A DNA stretch of 64,000 nucleotides from positions 5,139,501 to 5,203,500 of the forward strand of contig NZ_NPJZ01000001.1 in assembly GCF_002245895.1 (NCBI RefSeq), read 5' to 3'. Source of the stretch: Rhodococcus sp. OK302 (lineage in GTDB: Bacteria; Actinomycetota; Actinomycetes; Mycobacteriales; Mycobacteriaceae). Within the stretch, counting starts at the first letter, position 1; each line of letters begins with the position of its first letter. Of the stretch, positions 50,033 through 58,696 are shown piece after piece. The translations under genes and the position numbers were made by a program. A model generated the notes under the pieces. The model was given only the letters and a program-made list of their open reading frames with translations. It was not told where the DNA came from and searched no databases.

Positions 50033-50482
50033 TCATGCAGCGACGGTGTCGCTGATATCGACAGTGTCGCTGATGTCCACCGACTCCTCCGACGGTACGA
50101 ACTCGTCGGTCGACACCGGCTTGCTGTGCCGCTCGATCTTCGCAATGCACCGCGCCAGGTCAGGCCCCACTGCGGTGGCCCGCATCTCCAGATCGGAGCG
50201 GGGAATACCTTCTTTGGTCGTGTACTCGTTGGTGCGCAGTTCCCCCGCGGCCATGACCGGATCACCCTTCATGATGGATGCGCCGACGCCGGTGACCAAT
50301 CGTCGCCAGCACGTGACCGTCAGATAGAGCGTCGCGCCGTCGGTCCATTCGCCCGTCGTCGTGTCTTTGCGACGCGCGTTGCTCGCCATCCGAAAGCTCA
50401 GCACCTCTTCACCATTGGTGGTCTGTCGTTTCACCGGGTTGGTGATGACTGTGCCTACGACGACTACAGATGTCTCGTACAT
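50033..50482 (-). CDS. Single-stranded DNA-binding protein paralogue
   Basis: A 149-residue OB-fold protein from the ATG at 50482 (MYETSVVVVGTV), with GAGGGG upstream. SSB marks are ARRKDTTTGEWTDG, LYLTVTCWRRL and MAAGELRTNEY. The C-terminus is acidic but ends ISDTVAA, not DDDIPF, so it cannot bind partners through the usual SSB tip. It corresponds to Rv2478c rather than the essential SSB. A DNA repair or uptake role is possible but not shown. Confidence 0.88.
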   Translation of the reverse strand: MYETSVVVVGTVITNPVKRQTTNGEEVLSFRMASNARRKDTTTGEWTDGATLYLTVTCWRRLVTGVGASIMKGDPVMAAGELRTNEYTTKEGIPRSDLEMRATAVGPDLARCIAKIERHSKPVSTDEFVPSEESVDISDTVDISDTVAA

Positions 50483-50612
50483 GATTTGATCCCCTCGAAT
50501 CGCTGAACACATGCCGATCGATCGTCGGCCCCTTCGAGTCTGAATCGGGAATCGGGGATTGTGCGGAATCGATTTCCGTCTGTGGATGAACATGACCCCT
50601 GTGGAGAAACAG

Positions 50613-50642
50613 CACTGCCCGGGCCTCGTGGCCCGGGCAGTG
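50613..50642 (-). terminator. Hairpin ending the oxygenase/thiolase operon
   Basis: A 13-bp perfect inverted repeat (CACTGCCCGGGCC and its complement) with a TCGT tetraloop starts 29 bp past the stop of the oxygenase gene. Confidence 0.82.
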
Positions 50643-50671
50643 TCGGTACTCGATGCTAGAAGCTCATTGAC

Positions 50672-52186
50672 CTACAGTCCGAGTGCATCTTCCATCGTGT
50701 CAGCGGTATTCCACTCGGGCAGGTCGGAACCCGGCGCCCACGTCGAATGTGTTCCGCTCGAGACTCGTTCGGGAAGTTTGATTCGAGCAATCGGACCGTC
50801 ACTCAGTCGTTGTGCGTCAAATACCAGGCATTCCGAAATGTCCTTGTTCATATCGGAGATGATGGTGATCAGGTAGCCGTCGTCTTCGCACGTCGAACCG
50901 ATGCGCGGCGCCATCGCGGTTTCACTGCCGTAGACGCCTTCCCCGAAGGAATACGTCTCTTCTTTGCCGGTCAGAGTGTCGTGCTTGACCAGTCCACTGA
51001 ACAGGAACCAGCCCGGAACCGCCTGTGCCGCATAGGTGTACCGATGCTTGATACCTCCATGGTTGGCATTGATCATGCCGAATTCGGTTACGAGATCCGA
51101 AAGGTGCTCTTCCCGAGTCGTTCCCGTTCGCATGTTCAGTCGCCAGCGATGCAGACGTGTTCCCATCCGCTCCTGCGACAGGAAGCGGAAAGCACGTTGA
51201 TATGCGGAACCGACGCCGTCGTCGGCCGGCTCGGGATTCTCCTCGTAGAAGCCGTCGAGAACAATCTCCTCACCTTCTTCGTAGGCGTTGACGAAGTGCA
51301 GCACAAATGTCGGGTCTGCCTCGAACCACTTGATGTCAGCGGTGTTTCCACGCCTGGGCACTACCGCGATCCGCAAGGGAATGTCGGGATAGAAGCGGGT
51401 GGCATGCTTACCTTCGGCGAGCGCCTCCGGGATCCAGAACAACGGGCAATCATTGAGAATTGCGTAATTCTCAGTGAACGCCATGTCGTGCGGTAGCCGA
51501 GGCCCGGGTAGCGGAATGTCGATGTAGTGCACCAACTGTTCCTGCGCATCGACGACTCCGTAGTGCATATACGGTTCGTCTTTGCCGTAATTGAAGAACA
51601 GCATCTCGCCGGTGCGGGTGTCGATCTTGGGGTGAGCCGATACTCCGACGTCGGAAGGGAATTGGCCGTTCCAGTCAGCCTTGCCCAGCGTTTCCAAAGT
51701 AGTGGGGTTGAGCTTGTAGAGGTCTCCGCACTGGTAAAAGCTGGTGAGTGCGACCCCGGCATGCAAAGCGACATCGGTGCTGGAGGAATCCTTCAGACGA
51801 CCGCGCGCACCCCAACCGTCCTCGCGAATCGACTTGTTCGGATTGCCCACGATACCGGTCCAGAGTGGTCCACCGGATTCCTGCTCTGCCAAAAATCCAT
51901 CAGTCTTGACAAACCGATTGCGGTAGAACACCTTTCCGTCACGAAAACCGACAACATGAACCATTCCGTCACCGTCGAAGGGATGGTAGTTGCCCAACGA
52001 CGGATGGACCGGGTTCTCGGTGTTACGTAGATAGACCCCGTCCAAATCTGCGGGAATCTCGCCTTCCACCACGAGGTCGGTTGCCGACCACTCGGTGGTT
52101 TGCGGACGCCACGGACCAGTGCGGTACGGGTGATCGTCGTCGTCCGGAATCGTGGACAGAACGCGGCCCAGAACTTCGATGTCCAT
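50672..52186 (-). CDS. Carotenoid-cleavage-type dioxygenase
   Basis: Non-haem iron oxygenase that cleaves a conjugated C=C bond to two carbonyls. The 504-residue protein has the four iron His in context: SAHPKID, LPHDMAF, FVLHFVNAYE and the C-terminal GTHSTW. YLRNTENP at the N-terminus is also family-typical. AAGGAG before the ATG at 52186 sets the start, 7 codons into the frame. It is the last gene of the operon, 42 bp after the LLM gene. The substrate could be an apocarotenoid, stilbene or phenylpropene; the sequence does not decide. Confidence 0.9.
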   Translation of the reverse strand: MDIEVLGRVLSTIPDDDDHPYRTGPWRPQTTEWSATDLVVEGEIPADLDGVYLRNTENPVHPSLGNYHPFDGDGMVHVVGFRDGKVFYRNRFVKTDGFLAEQESGGPLWTGIVGNPNKSIREDGWGARGRLKDSSSTDVALHAGVALTSFYQCGDLYKLNPTTLETLGKADWNGQFPSDVGVSAHPKIDTRTGEMLFFNYGKDEPYMHYGVVDAQEQLVHYIDIPLPGPRLPHDMAFTENYAILNDCPLFWIPEALAEGKHATRFYPDIPLRIAVVPRRGNTADIKWFEADPTFVLHFVNAYEEGEEIVLDGFYEENPEPADDGVGSAYQRAFRFLSQERMGTRLHRWRLNMRTGTTREEHLSDLVTEFGMINANHGGIKHRYTYAAQAVPGWFLFSGLVKHDTLTGKEETYSFGEGVYGSETAMAPRIGSTCEDDGYLITIISDMNKDISECLVFDAQRLSDGPIARIKLPERVSSGTHSTWAPGSDLPEWNTADTMEDALGL

Positions 52187-52228
52187 AGCTGGCACTCCTT
52201 CGATCAACAGAAAGTATGAAAGTTGTAA

Positions 52229-53218
52229 CTAGGCAAGGTTGTTCGGAAATAGACCGGCGAGACTGCGCAATGTTCGCTCGCCCGCAGGGTCTGCGTCGGT
52301 GGCCGACGGCAGAAACACGATGTCGTCCACCCCGGCGTCGATATACGCCTCGACGCGCGCGCGTGCCTGATCTCTGTCGCCGATCACACCGACTGCCGCG
52401 ACAAGCTCGTCAGGAACTCGGGCGAGAAGATCTCGTGGATGCGGACGGGTGCGGGCATAGGCCACCACGTCGCCGAACCCTGCGCGCTCGAACATCTCCG
52501 AATAGCCCGGCGCAGCCAGGTACCCCACGACAGCACGTCGAATCTGGTCGATCGCGGGCTTGCCCATATCCACCGCGGCAGACAACCACACGGCAACCCT
52601 CGGGCACGGCCGGTCCAGTGCTGCGGCCTCTCGACGCAGGTCCGTGATCAACGCTCGCGCAGTTTCGACGCTCACCAGATTGAGAACCATCCGATCCGCG
52701 TATCGCGCTGCAGTTCGAATAGCCGAGGGCCCGAATGCGGCCACCGTCAAACTCGATTTCGGCGCGGGTAGCCGCAAGTGGTAACCGCGACTTCGAACCA
52801 CTTCGCCGTCCAGGGAAGACTTTTCACCGTCAAGCAACGGACGCAGGGCCTGAGCCGATTCCGAGAGAGCGCGCGCCGAGCGAGCCCGTGATCGACCGTG
52901 CCACTCCTCCACCACAACCTGACTCGATGTCCCCAACGCCACGTCTACAGTCCGTCCGGACAGCGACGCGACAGATGCCACGCCCATCGCGATCATCATC
53001 GGATCTCGCACGGCGACAGCAAAAGGCCCCAGGGTCAGGCTGATTCGCTCGGTACGCGCCGCCACCGCCATGCCGAGTGCGCACGCGTCGTAGGTGGCCA
53101 TCTCGCCGATCCAGAGTGCCGGGAATCCCAACTCGTCGGCCAGGGCTGCTGTCTGAAGTGCCTCCTCGGCGGGGCGGTCCTGCCACAATCCGAGTGAGAC
53201 TTCCAAGCGCGTGTTCAT
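52229..53218 (-). CDS. LLM-class flavin/F420-dependent oxidoreductase
   Basis: A 329-residue TIM-barrel protein of the luciferase-like superfamily. ADELGFPALWIGEM, the conserved ALGTSS segment and AVGVIGDRDQARARVEAYIDAGVDDIVF near the C-terminus resemble F420-dependent members more than FMN monooxygenases. The ATG start overlaps the stop of the upstream thiolase gene by 4 nt. In this operon it could reduce or oxidise a pathway intermediate; cofactor and substrate are inferred, not seen. Confidence 0.85.
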   Translation of the reverse strand: MNTRLEVSLGLWQDRPAEEALQTAALADELGFPALWIGEMATYDACALGMAVAARTERISLTLGPFAVAVRDPMMIAMGVASVASLSGRTVDVALGTSSQVVVEEWHGRSRARSARALSESAQALRPLLDGEKSSLDGEVVRSRGYHLRLPAPKSSLTVAAFGPSAIRTAARYADRMVLNLVSVETARALITDLRREAAALDRPCPRVAVWLSAAVDMGKPAIDQIRRAVVGYLAAPGYSEMFERAGFGDVVAYARTRPHPRDLLARVPDELVAAVGVIGDRDQARARVEAYIDAGVDDIVFLPSATDADPAGERTLRSLAGLFPNNLA

Positions 53219-54432
53219 CGGACCCTCTCGAGTAGTACTGCCGATCCCAGTCCGGCCGCGCCGCTGACCGCCGCGACACCGTAGCGACCTCCGGACCGGC
53301 CTAGTTGCTCCGTGGCCTGGCCGACGAGGATGGCACCCGTCGCTCCGAAAGCATGGCCCATTGCGATGGTTCCGCCGTTGACATTGAACTGCTCGTCGTC
53401 GAAGCGCATGTCACGCTGAATCTTGAGGCACAGCGCGGAGAATGCCTCAGCGAACTCGACTACGTCGAGATCATCGGGCGTATGACCCGTCCGTTCCAGT
53501 ACCCGTTCAATTGCGTGCTGCCCCGCGTGCAGCATGCGAACGGGGTCCGATCCCGAACTTGCCGCACTGACCACTCGCGCCTGCGGTGTCAGTCCGGCTC
53601 GCTGCGCAGCCTCGACCGTTCCGATGACCACCATCGCGGCGGCATCAGCGACGGACGGCGATGTGCCGCGCGTGTGGAGGTGCCGAATCTCCCCCAGTTC
53701 GGGAAGGTGTCGCAGCGCCAAAGCGTCCTGACCCGATGCACCTAGCTCGGCGAATGCCGGTGGGAGATCTGCCATCTGCTCGGCGGTGACCGAGCCTCGC
53801 ACGTGCTCGTCGTGATCCAGCGCCACCGCGCCCGCACCGTCGAGAACGGGCATGACGGTCGAATCGAAAAACCCGTCGGCCCACGCGGAGGCAGCGCGAT
53901 GCTGCGTCCGTAGCCCGTAGGCGTCGAGTTCTTCGCGTTCGTAGCCGCCTTCAGTCGCGGCAATGTCAGCGGCGATACCCATGTGAACGCTGCCGATGGA
54001 TTCGATGACGTCGCTATCAGCCCACAGCGGACCCTTGTCGGCGAACATCGGTACAGACGAGGAGGATTCAACTCCGCCCGCAATCACGAGGTCGGCCTGG
54101 CCCGAGCGCACCAGTGCCGAAGCGAGCGATACGGCGTCGATGCCGGATGCACAGAAACGGTTGACCATCAATCCTGGAATATGTTGAGGCCAACCAGAAG
54201 TGAGAATCGCGGTGCGAGCGATGTTTCCGCCCTGCGGTCCGACCTGAGTGGCTGAACCCAAGACAAATTCGTCGACCACATTCGGGTCGAGACCCAGCCT
54301 CGTCACCAAACCGTTCAACAACTGCTCCACCAGCTGCAGTGGAGTTGTACCGGCTAGTCCGCCCGATGCCGAGGACTTCCCGCGCGGAGTTCGGAGAGAA
54401 CCGAGGACATAGGCTTCGCGGCCGCTAGTCAT
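53215..54432 (-). CDS. Thiolase-family protein with a changed C-terminal active-site Cys
   Basis: A 405-residue thiolase. The acyl-enzyme nucleophile is in VNRFCASG (Cys94) and the His in NGGTIAMGHAFGATG is present. The last motif, usually CIGGG-like, reads VSGAAGLG, so the second catalytic Cys appears to be Ser390. It may act in one direction only or on a special substrate, or be impaired. It overlaps the SCP2-type thiolase gene upstream and the LLM gene downstream by 4 nt each, so the three are coupled. Confidence 0.88.
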   Translation of the reverse strand: MTSGREAYVLGSLRTPRGKSSASGGLAGTTPLQLVEQLLNGLVTRLGLDPNVVDEFVLGSATQVGPQGGNIARTAILTSGWPQHIPGLMVNRFCASGIDAVSLASALVRSGQADLVIAGGVESSSSVPMFADKGPLWADSDVIESIGSVHMGIAADIAATEGGYEREELDAYGLRTQHRAASAWADGFFDSTVMPVLDGAGAVALDHDEHVRGSVTAEQMADLPPAFAELGASGQDALALRHLPELGEIRHLHTRGTSPSVADAAAMVVIGTVEAAQRAGLTPQARVVSAASSGSDPVRMLHAGQHAIERVLERTGHTPDDLDVVEFAEAFSALCLKIQRDMRFDDEQFNVNGGTIAMGHAFGATGAILVGQATEQLGRSGGRYGVAAVSGAAGLGSAVLLERVR

Positions 54433-55667
54433 CGGATACCTCGCGTCACCACGGTAGACACGGCGGTGGTGAACGATCCACCGATATTGACCGTCAAAGC
54501 AGTACGCGCACCGTCGATCTGGTGATCACCGGCCCGCCCGGTCACCTGTTTTGCAGCGTCGAGAACCATCCGCACTCCAGTTGCCCCCACGGGATGCCCG
54601 TTCGCGAGAAGGCCGCCGCCGGGATTGACGGGCAAGCTGCCATTGCGGCCTATCACTGCTTGTGTGACGGCTTGACCGCCCTTGCCTGGAGCCGCCACTC
54701 CGATATGTTCGAGCGTGACCAGTCCATTGATGGTGAAGCAGTCGTGAATTTCTGCCACGTCGAGGTCCTCCACGCCCGCGATACCGGCGCGCCGGTAGGC
54801 GTCTTCTACCGCACCGCGCAGATGCGGGAACATGTAATCGGCGTCAGCGCTCTGCTCCAGTTTGTCTGCGAGCAGCAGCGTTGCAGTGCGATGCCCGAAG
54901 CCTGCAATGTTCGCTTCGTCCTCGAGTGTGCGGCCATTGCGCTCAGCCCATGCCTGAGCAAACTTGGGCCCGGCAAGGATGACTCCCGCTGCCCCGTCGG
55001 TGATCCGGCCGCAGTCAGTCTTACGAAGCAGGCCTTCCACGACCGGATTGATGTCGTCATTTTCGTCGAACGAGCCTTCTGGGAAATCCCAATCACGCGT
55101 CTGAGCAAGATTATTGGTGGCGCCGTTACCAAATGCGATTTCGGCAAACCGACCCAACTCGACATGATCCAGTCCGTAGCGCCGGTCGTACTCGGTAGCG
55201 ATCTCGGCAAAGAGAGCCGGCCACGGGAAGGTTGCGTCGACTGCCTCACGGCCGGCCCAGGCCGCAGAACCCAGGTGTTCGGCCGCTGTCTGCGCCGAAA
55301 CATTGCGCATCAGTTCGACACCGACCACCAGTGCCACGTCGTAGCGTCCGGCCTGGATGTCGGCGCAGGCCGCCAGAATCGCTGTACCGCCCGACGCGCA
55401 TGCCGCCTCGTGGCGGGTGCTCGGCACGCCGTCCAGTCCGGGCTCGGCTGCGACGACCATTCCACCGAGCTGCGCCTGGCCGGAAAATAGTTCTCCGGCA
55501 AGGTTTCCCACGTGGATGACTTCCACCTCATATGGGGCCACTCCGGCGTCGGCCAGTGTGGCTGGAAGGATCTCCGCGAACATGTCGAAGAGACCGAGGC
55601 CTTCTTTGGTCCAGTTGCGAGCAAAATCGGTCTGGGCTCCGCCCAGGACGTATACGGGGTCAGTCAT
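54429..55667 (-). CDS. SCP2-type thiolase / lipid-transfer-like acetyltransferase
   Basis: A 412-residue thiolase-fold protein of the sterol-carrier-protein-x branch. The nucleophile is in HEAACASGG, with IHDCFTINGL and NPGGGLLANGHPVGATG following. Absence of a C-terminal Cys-GGG motif is normal for this branch, where the Cys of HDCF is used. It lies 12 bp after the CoA-ligase gene. Such enzymes often act on branched or ring-bearing acyl-CoA chains. Confidence 0.88.
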   Translation of the reverse strand: MTDPVYVLGGAQTDFARNWTKEGLGLFDMFAEILPATLADAGVAPYEVEVIHVGNLAGELFSGQAQLGGMVVAAEPGLDGVPSTRHEAACASGGTAILAACADIQAGRYDVALVVGVELMRNVSAQTAAEHLGSAAWAGREAVDATFPWPALFAEIATEYDRRYGLDHVELGRFAEIAFGNGATNNLAQTRDWDFPEGSFDENDDINPVVEGLLRKTDCGRITDGAAGVILAGPKFAQAWAERNGRTLEDEANIAGFGHRTATLLLADKLEQSADADYMFPHLRGAVEDAYRRAGIAGVEDLDVAEIHDCFTINGLVTLEHIGVAAPGKGGQAVTQAVIGRNGSLPVNPGGGLLANGHPVGATGVRMVLDAAKQVTGRAGDHQIDGARTALTVNIGGSFTTAVSTVVTRGIR

Positions 55668-55679
55668 CTGACACTCTCC

Positions 55680-57404
55680 TTAACTCTTGGACGCACTCGA
55701 CGAAACTGCAACGACCATCGTTCGAAGGTCGCGCTTGGCGACCTTCCCGACAGGATTTCTCGGCAATTCGTCGAGCACGGTCAAGGATTCGGGCAGTTTG
55801 TAGGCTGCAATATTCTGTGCGCGAAGGAAACTCAGGATGTCTTCGAGTGTGGGATCGACGTCGCCGGAAGCCACGATCACCGCTGCGACGCGCTCGCCCA
55901 TTTCCGTATCGGGAATCCCGATCATGGCGGCTTCTGCCACCGCCGGATGTCCGGCCAGCATGGACTCGAGTTCAGCGGGTGAGATGTTCATTCCGCCGCG
56001 CACGATCAGGTCTTTGGCGCGGTCGACGTACTGGAGGTACCGCAGGTCGCCTGTCTCGTCAGCGACGTACTGGAAAATGTCGCCGGTCGCGAAGTAGCCA
56101 TGCTTGTCGAAGGGGCTCGACGATGCCGTTCCCGCAAGGTATCCCGAAAAAACCTGGGGCCCCTTGATGCGTAATTCTCCCGGCACACCCGCAGTCGTAA
56201 TCTCTTCTTCTGTCGCGAGATCGACCAGTCGATTGTCCATCCCGAGCGACGCTGTGTTGTCCCACGTGTGGTCGGGCGAACCGAACCGCGGGAAGTAGAC
56301 GGCGCGACGGCCAAGCTCGGGCACGGTCACCTGGTCACCGACAAGACACGTGCCCTCGTTGGAGCCGAAGCAGTTGTTGATCTCGATATCGAAACGTTCT
56401 TTGTACTCCCCGATCATGTGGGGAGACAACGGAGCCGAACCTGAGCCGATGACGCGGACGCTGTCGAAAACACCGGCGGACGCAGCGTCGCTGGCGAGTG
56501 CTCGGGTCAGTAGCGCGGGCGGTGCGACGGTGTACGTGACTTTGCGCTGCATCAGCTGGCCGAAGAAGGTAGGCGCATCGAACGGATGATGCTGCACCAG
56601 CGTCGCACCGGTCATGAGCCAGGGTAGGAACATGCCGGCAATTCCGGCCATGTTGACCATCGGGAATGGGTTGAGCAGCACGTCATCTCGCGTGAGAGCA
56701 GCGGCAGATACGCTCCCCATGGCGGACCCGTACCAGTCGTTGGGGCACCGCGGAACCGCCTTGGGCGTCGACTCCGTACCCGATGTCCAGCAGATCGTGA
56801 CGCAGTCGTTCGGATCGGCGGTGAATGTGGCGCGGTGCTCGCGCAGAGCGCTGAAATCAGTGACCTCTGCCGATGCTGCTCCCATGTCCACGGCGCCGGC
56901 CGGAAGGTTGTCGCCGAATGCAAACACCGTCGTAAGGCCGGGGACACTGCTCTTGACTGTCACAGCCGAGTCGACCAGCCGGTGACTGCCAACGCGACTG
57001 ACCGTCACGAATGCACGGAACTTCGCGAGCTCGGCCAGCTGTTCGAGCTCGTACTCGCGGTACTGGACAGGCAGAGGCGAGGCGATGGCGCCGATACTGG
57101 TGATCGCAAGCAGCGCCGCCGAGAGCTCGACCGAGTTGGGCAACTGCACGCCCACAACGTCGTCAATACCGATTCCTGCATCGAGCAGCGTGACCGCGAG
57201 TCGATCTACGAGGTCTGAAAGCTCCGCCCAGGTGAGTTCTCTCGGCGGACCGTCAGTGATGGCGTCCCGATTTGCCGGGTCGACGATGGAAATGGCATCG
57301 GGTTGCGCTGCGACGTTCTTTGCCAGCAGCACGTCCCACGTGTCCTGCCCCCACAAGCCGGCCCGGGTGTACTCATCCACCGTCGTTTGAGGATGCAGTC
57401 TCAT
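55680..57404 (-). CDS. AMP-forming acyl/aryl-CoA ligase
   Basis: Activates a carboxylic acid as its CoA thioester with ATP. The 574-residue ANL-family enzyme has ICWTSGTESTPKAVP (P-loop), a YFATGD core motif, VRGGMNISPAELE and the C-terminal catalytic Lys in NPVGKVAKRDL. GAAGGAAG before the ATG at 57404 fixes the start, 15 codons into the longest frame. It is the first gene of the operon that runs to the oxygenase. Chain type cannot be told from the binding pocket by eye. Confidence 0.92.
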   Translation of the reverse strand: MRLHPQTTVDEYTRAGLWGQDTWDVLLAKNVAAQPDAISIVDPANRDAITDGPPRELTWAELSDLVDRLAVTLLDAGIGIDDVVGVQLPNSVELSAALLAITSIGAIASPLPVQYREYELEQLAELAKFRAFVTVSRVGSHRLVDSAVTVKSSVPGLTTVFAFGDNLPAGAVDMGAASAEVTDFSALREHRATFTADPNDCVTICWTSGTESTPKAVPRCPNDWYGSAMGSVSAAALTRDDVLLNPFPMVNMAGIAGMFLPWLMTGATLVQHHPFDAPTFFGQLMQRKVTYTVAPPALLTRALASDAASAGVFDSVRVIGSGSAPLSPHMIGEYKERFDIEINNCFGSNEGTCLVGDQVTVPELGRRAVYFPRFGSPDHTWDNTASLGMDNRLVDLATEEEITTAGVPGELRIKGPQVFSGYLAGTASSSPFDKHGYFATGDIFQYVADETGDLRYLQYVDRAKDLIVRGGMNISPAELESMLAGHPAVAEAAMIGIPDTEMGERVAAVIVASGDVDPTLEDILSFLRAQNIAAYKLPESLTVLDELPRNPVGKVAKRDLRTMVVAVSSSASKS

Positions 57405-57710
57405 CGCTGTGCACTTCCTTCTCGGGAATCGTCCGCAGAATCTGGACAAGGAGCTGGGAACACGGTTGCCGACATCACAATCGCTTGTCCCGTAGATTAG
57501 CGCCTTGAATTGATTACTACAAGACCCATAGTGACTCGACGATGTCGCCCGACATACCGTTAGCCGACTTCTAGCGCCTATCTACAGATGAATTCGCCGA
57601 TGCGGAACGCCCTCCGCTGCGCGAGAATTACGTCATCACTTCGTTTACAAGAGTGATTCTGACGTCGGCGAACGCGGCGAGCCGGTCGAACGCGAGTACG
57701 GAGGTTTGCA
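57405..57710. promoter_or_regulatory. Divergent control region between CoA ligase and tandem HxlR genes
   Basis: A 306-bp gap without a supported gene. It contains the palindrome ATGTCG-CC-CGACAT at 57542-57555 and must carry promoters for both directions. The palindrome lies about 140 bp from the ligase start and 155 bp from the hxlR start, a plausible operator for the adjacent regulator. Confidence 0.4.
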
Positions 57711-58676
57711 ATGATGAAGTCCATGTCCACGAAGCCGCATACCCCTGCGAACGCGCCGCGCCCCGCGTCGTCCGCCTTGGGGCACGCGCTCCTGATCGCC
57801 GGCGACAAATGGAGCCTGCAGATCATTCGCCACACGTTGGGCGGCGCGCGACGCTTCCGGCAACTGGGTGACGACTTGCAGATCTCAGATGCGGTCCTGT
57901 CACAACGGCTCACCCGACTGACTGCCGACGGCATTCTCGAAGCACGTCAGTACTCGACCTCACCGCCGCGAAACGAATACGTGCTCACCGAATCCGGCGA
58001 GCAACTCTGGCAGACGTTTGTTGCGCTCTGGACTTGGGACCGAGCGTGGGCACCCCGAGAAAGCCGCAGATCCGATACCGCCCTCCGGCATCTCGCTTGC
58101 GGGCACCTGATTGCACCCGTATTCGGCTGCGGAGAATGCCATGCGATCGGCGTCTCAGCCCGCGATGTCTACACCGAGGTCGACGACAGATTGCTTCTCG
58201 ATGTCAGCGATCGCCGATCCCGCCGATCCTCCGCCAACGACGTGGCAGCCAACATGGACTCGACAAGTGTTCTCGCCGACCGTTGGTCCACCTTCATCTT
58301 GTCTGCGGCCTTGCAGGGCATCCGCAGATTCAGCGACTTCCAGGAAGCGCTCGGCTCGATCTCCCCGGTCACCCTCGCTGACCGCCTCACTGTCTTCGTC
58401 GAGAACGGAATGCTGGCGCGGGTGCCTGTCACAGACGGCGCCCGCCGGCAGGAATACCGTACGACGCCCAAGAGCCTGGACTTCTTTCCGGTTTTCGCGG
58501 CACTCAACGAGTGGGCCAAAGACCAACTATCCCCGGACGGACTGTCCGGGCTCGAGTTCTTTCACCGAGCCGGAGATCACCTCCTGCTCCCCCGGTACAC
58601 CTGCAACGCCTGCAACATCGAGATCAGCCGAACCGACGTGGTGTTCGAGGCCACGGAAATACCGGCACTGCACTGA
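57711..58676 (+). CDS. Regulator with two HxlR winged-helix domains
   Basis: A 321-residue protein made of two HxlR units. Unit 1 (about 20-155) has DKWSLQIIRHTLGGARRF and SDAVLSQRLTRLTADGIL; unit 2 (about 185-321) has DRWSTFILSAALQGIRRF and TLADRLTVFVENGML. Each is followed by a metal-site-like end: unit 1 has Cys130, Cys140, Cys143 and His144, unit 2 has Cys298 and Cys301. GGAGG precedes the ATG. Most HxlR proteins are single-domain dimers, so this may bind DNA as a built-in pair. It is divergent from the ligase-thiolase-oxygenase operon, its likely target. Confidence 0.9.
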   Translation: MMKSMSTKPHTPANAPRPASSALGHALLIAGDKWSLQIIRHTLGGARRFRQLGDDLQISDAVLSQRLTRLTADGILEARQYSTSPPRNEYVLTESGEQLWQTFVALWTWDRAWAPRESRRSDTALRHLACGHLIAPVFGCGECHAIGVSARDVYTEVDDRLLLDVSDRRSRRSSANDVAANMDSTSVLADRWSTFILSAALQGIRRFSDFQEALGSISPVTLADRLTVFVENGMLARVPVTDGARRQEYRTTPKSLDFFPVFAALNEWAKDQLSPDGLSGLEFFHRAGDHLLLPRYTCNACNIEISRTDVVFEATEIPALH

Positions 58677-58696
58677 CCCGATTTATTGATCGCTGC

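Noticed and set aside
54429..55667. Missing C-terminal Cys-GGG motif in the SCP2-type thiolase as a defect.
   Set aside because: That branch normally lacks it and uses the HDCF cysteine, which is present.
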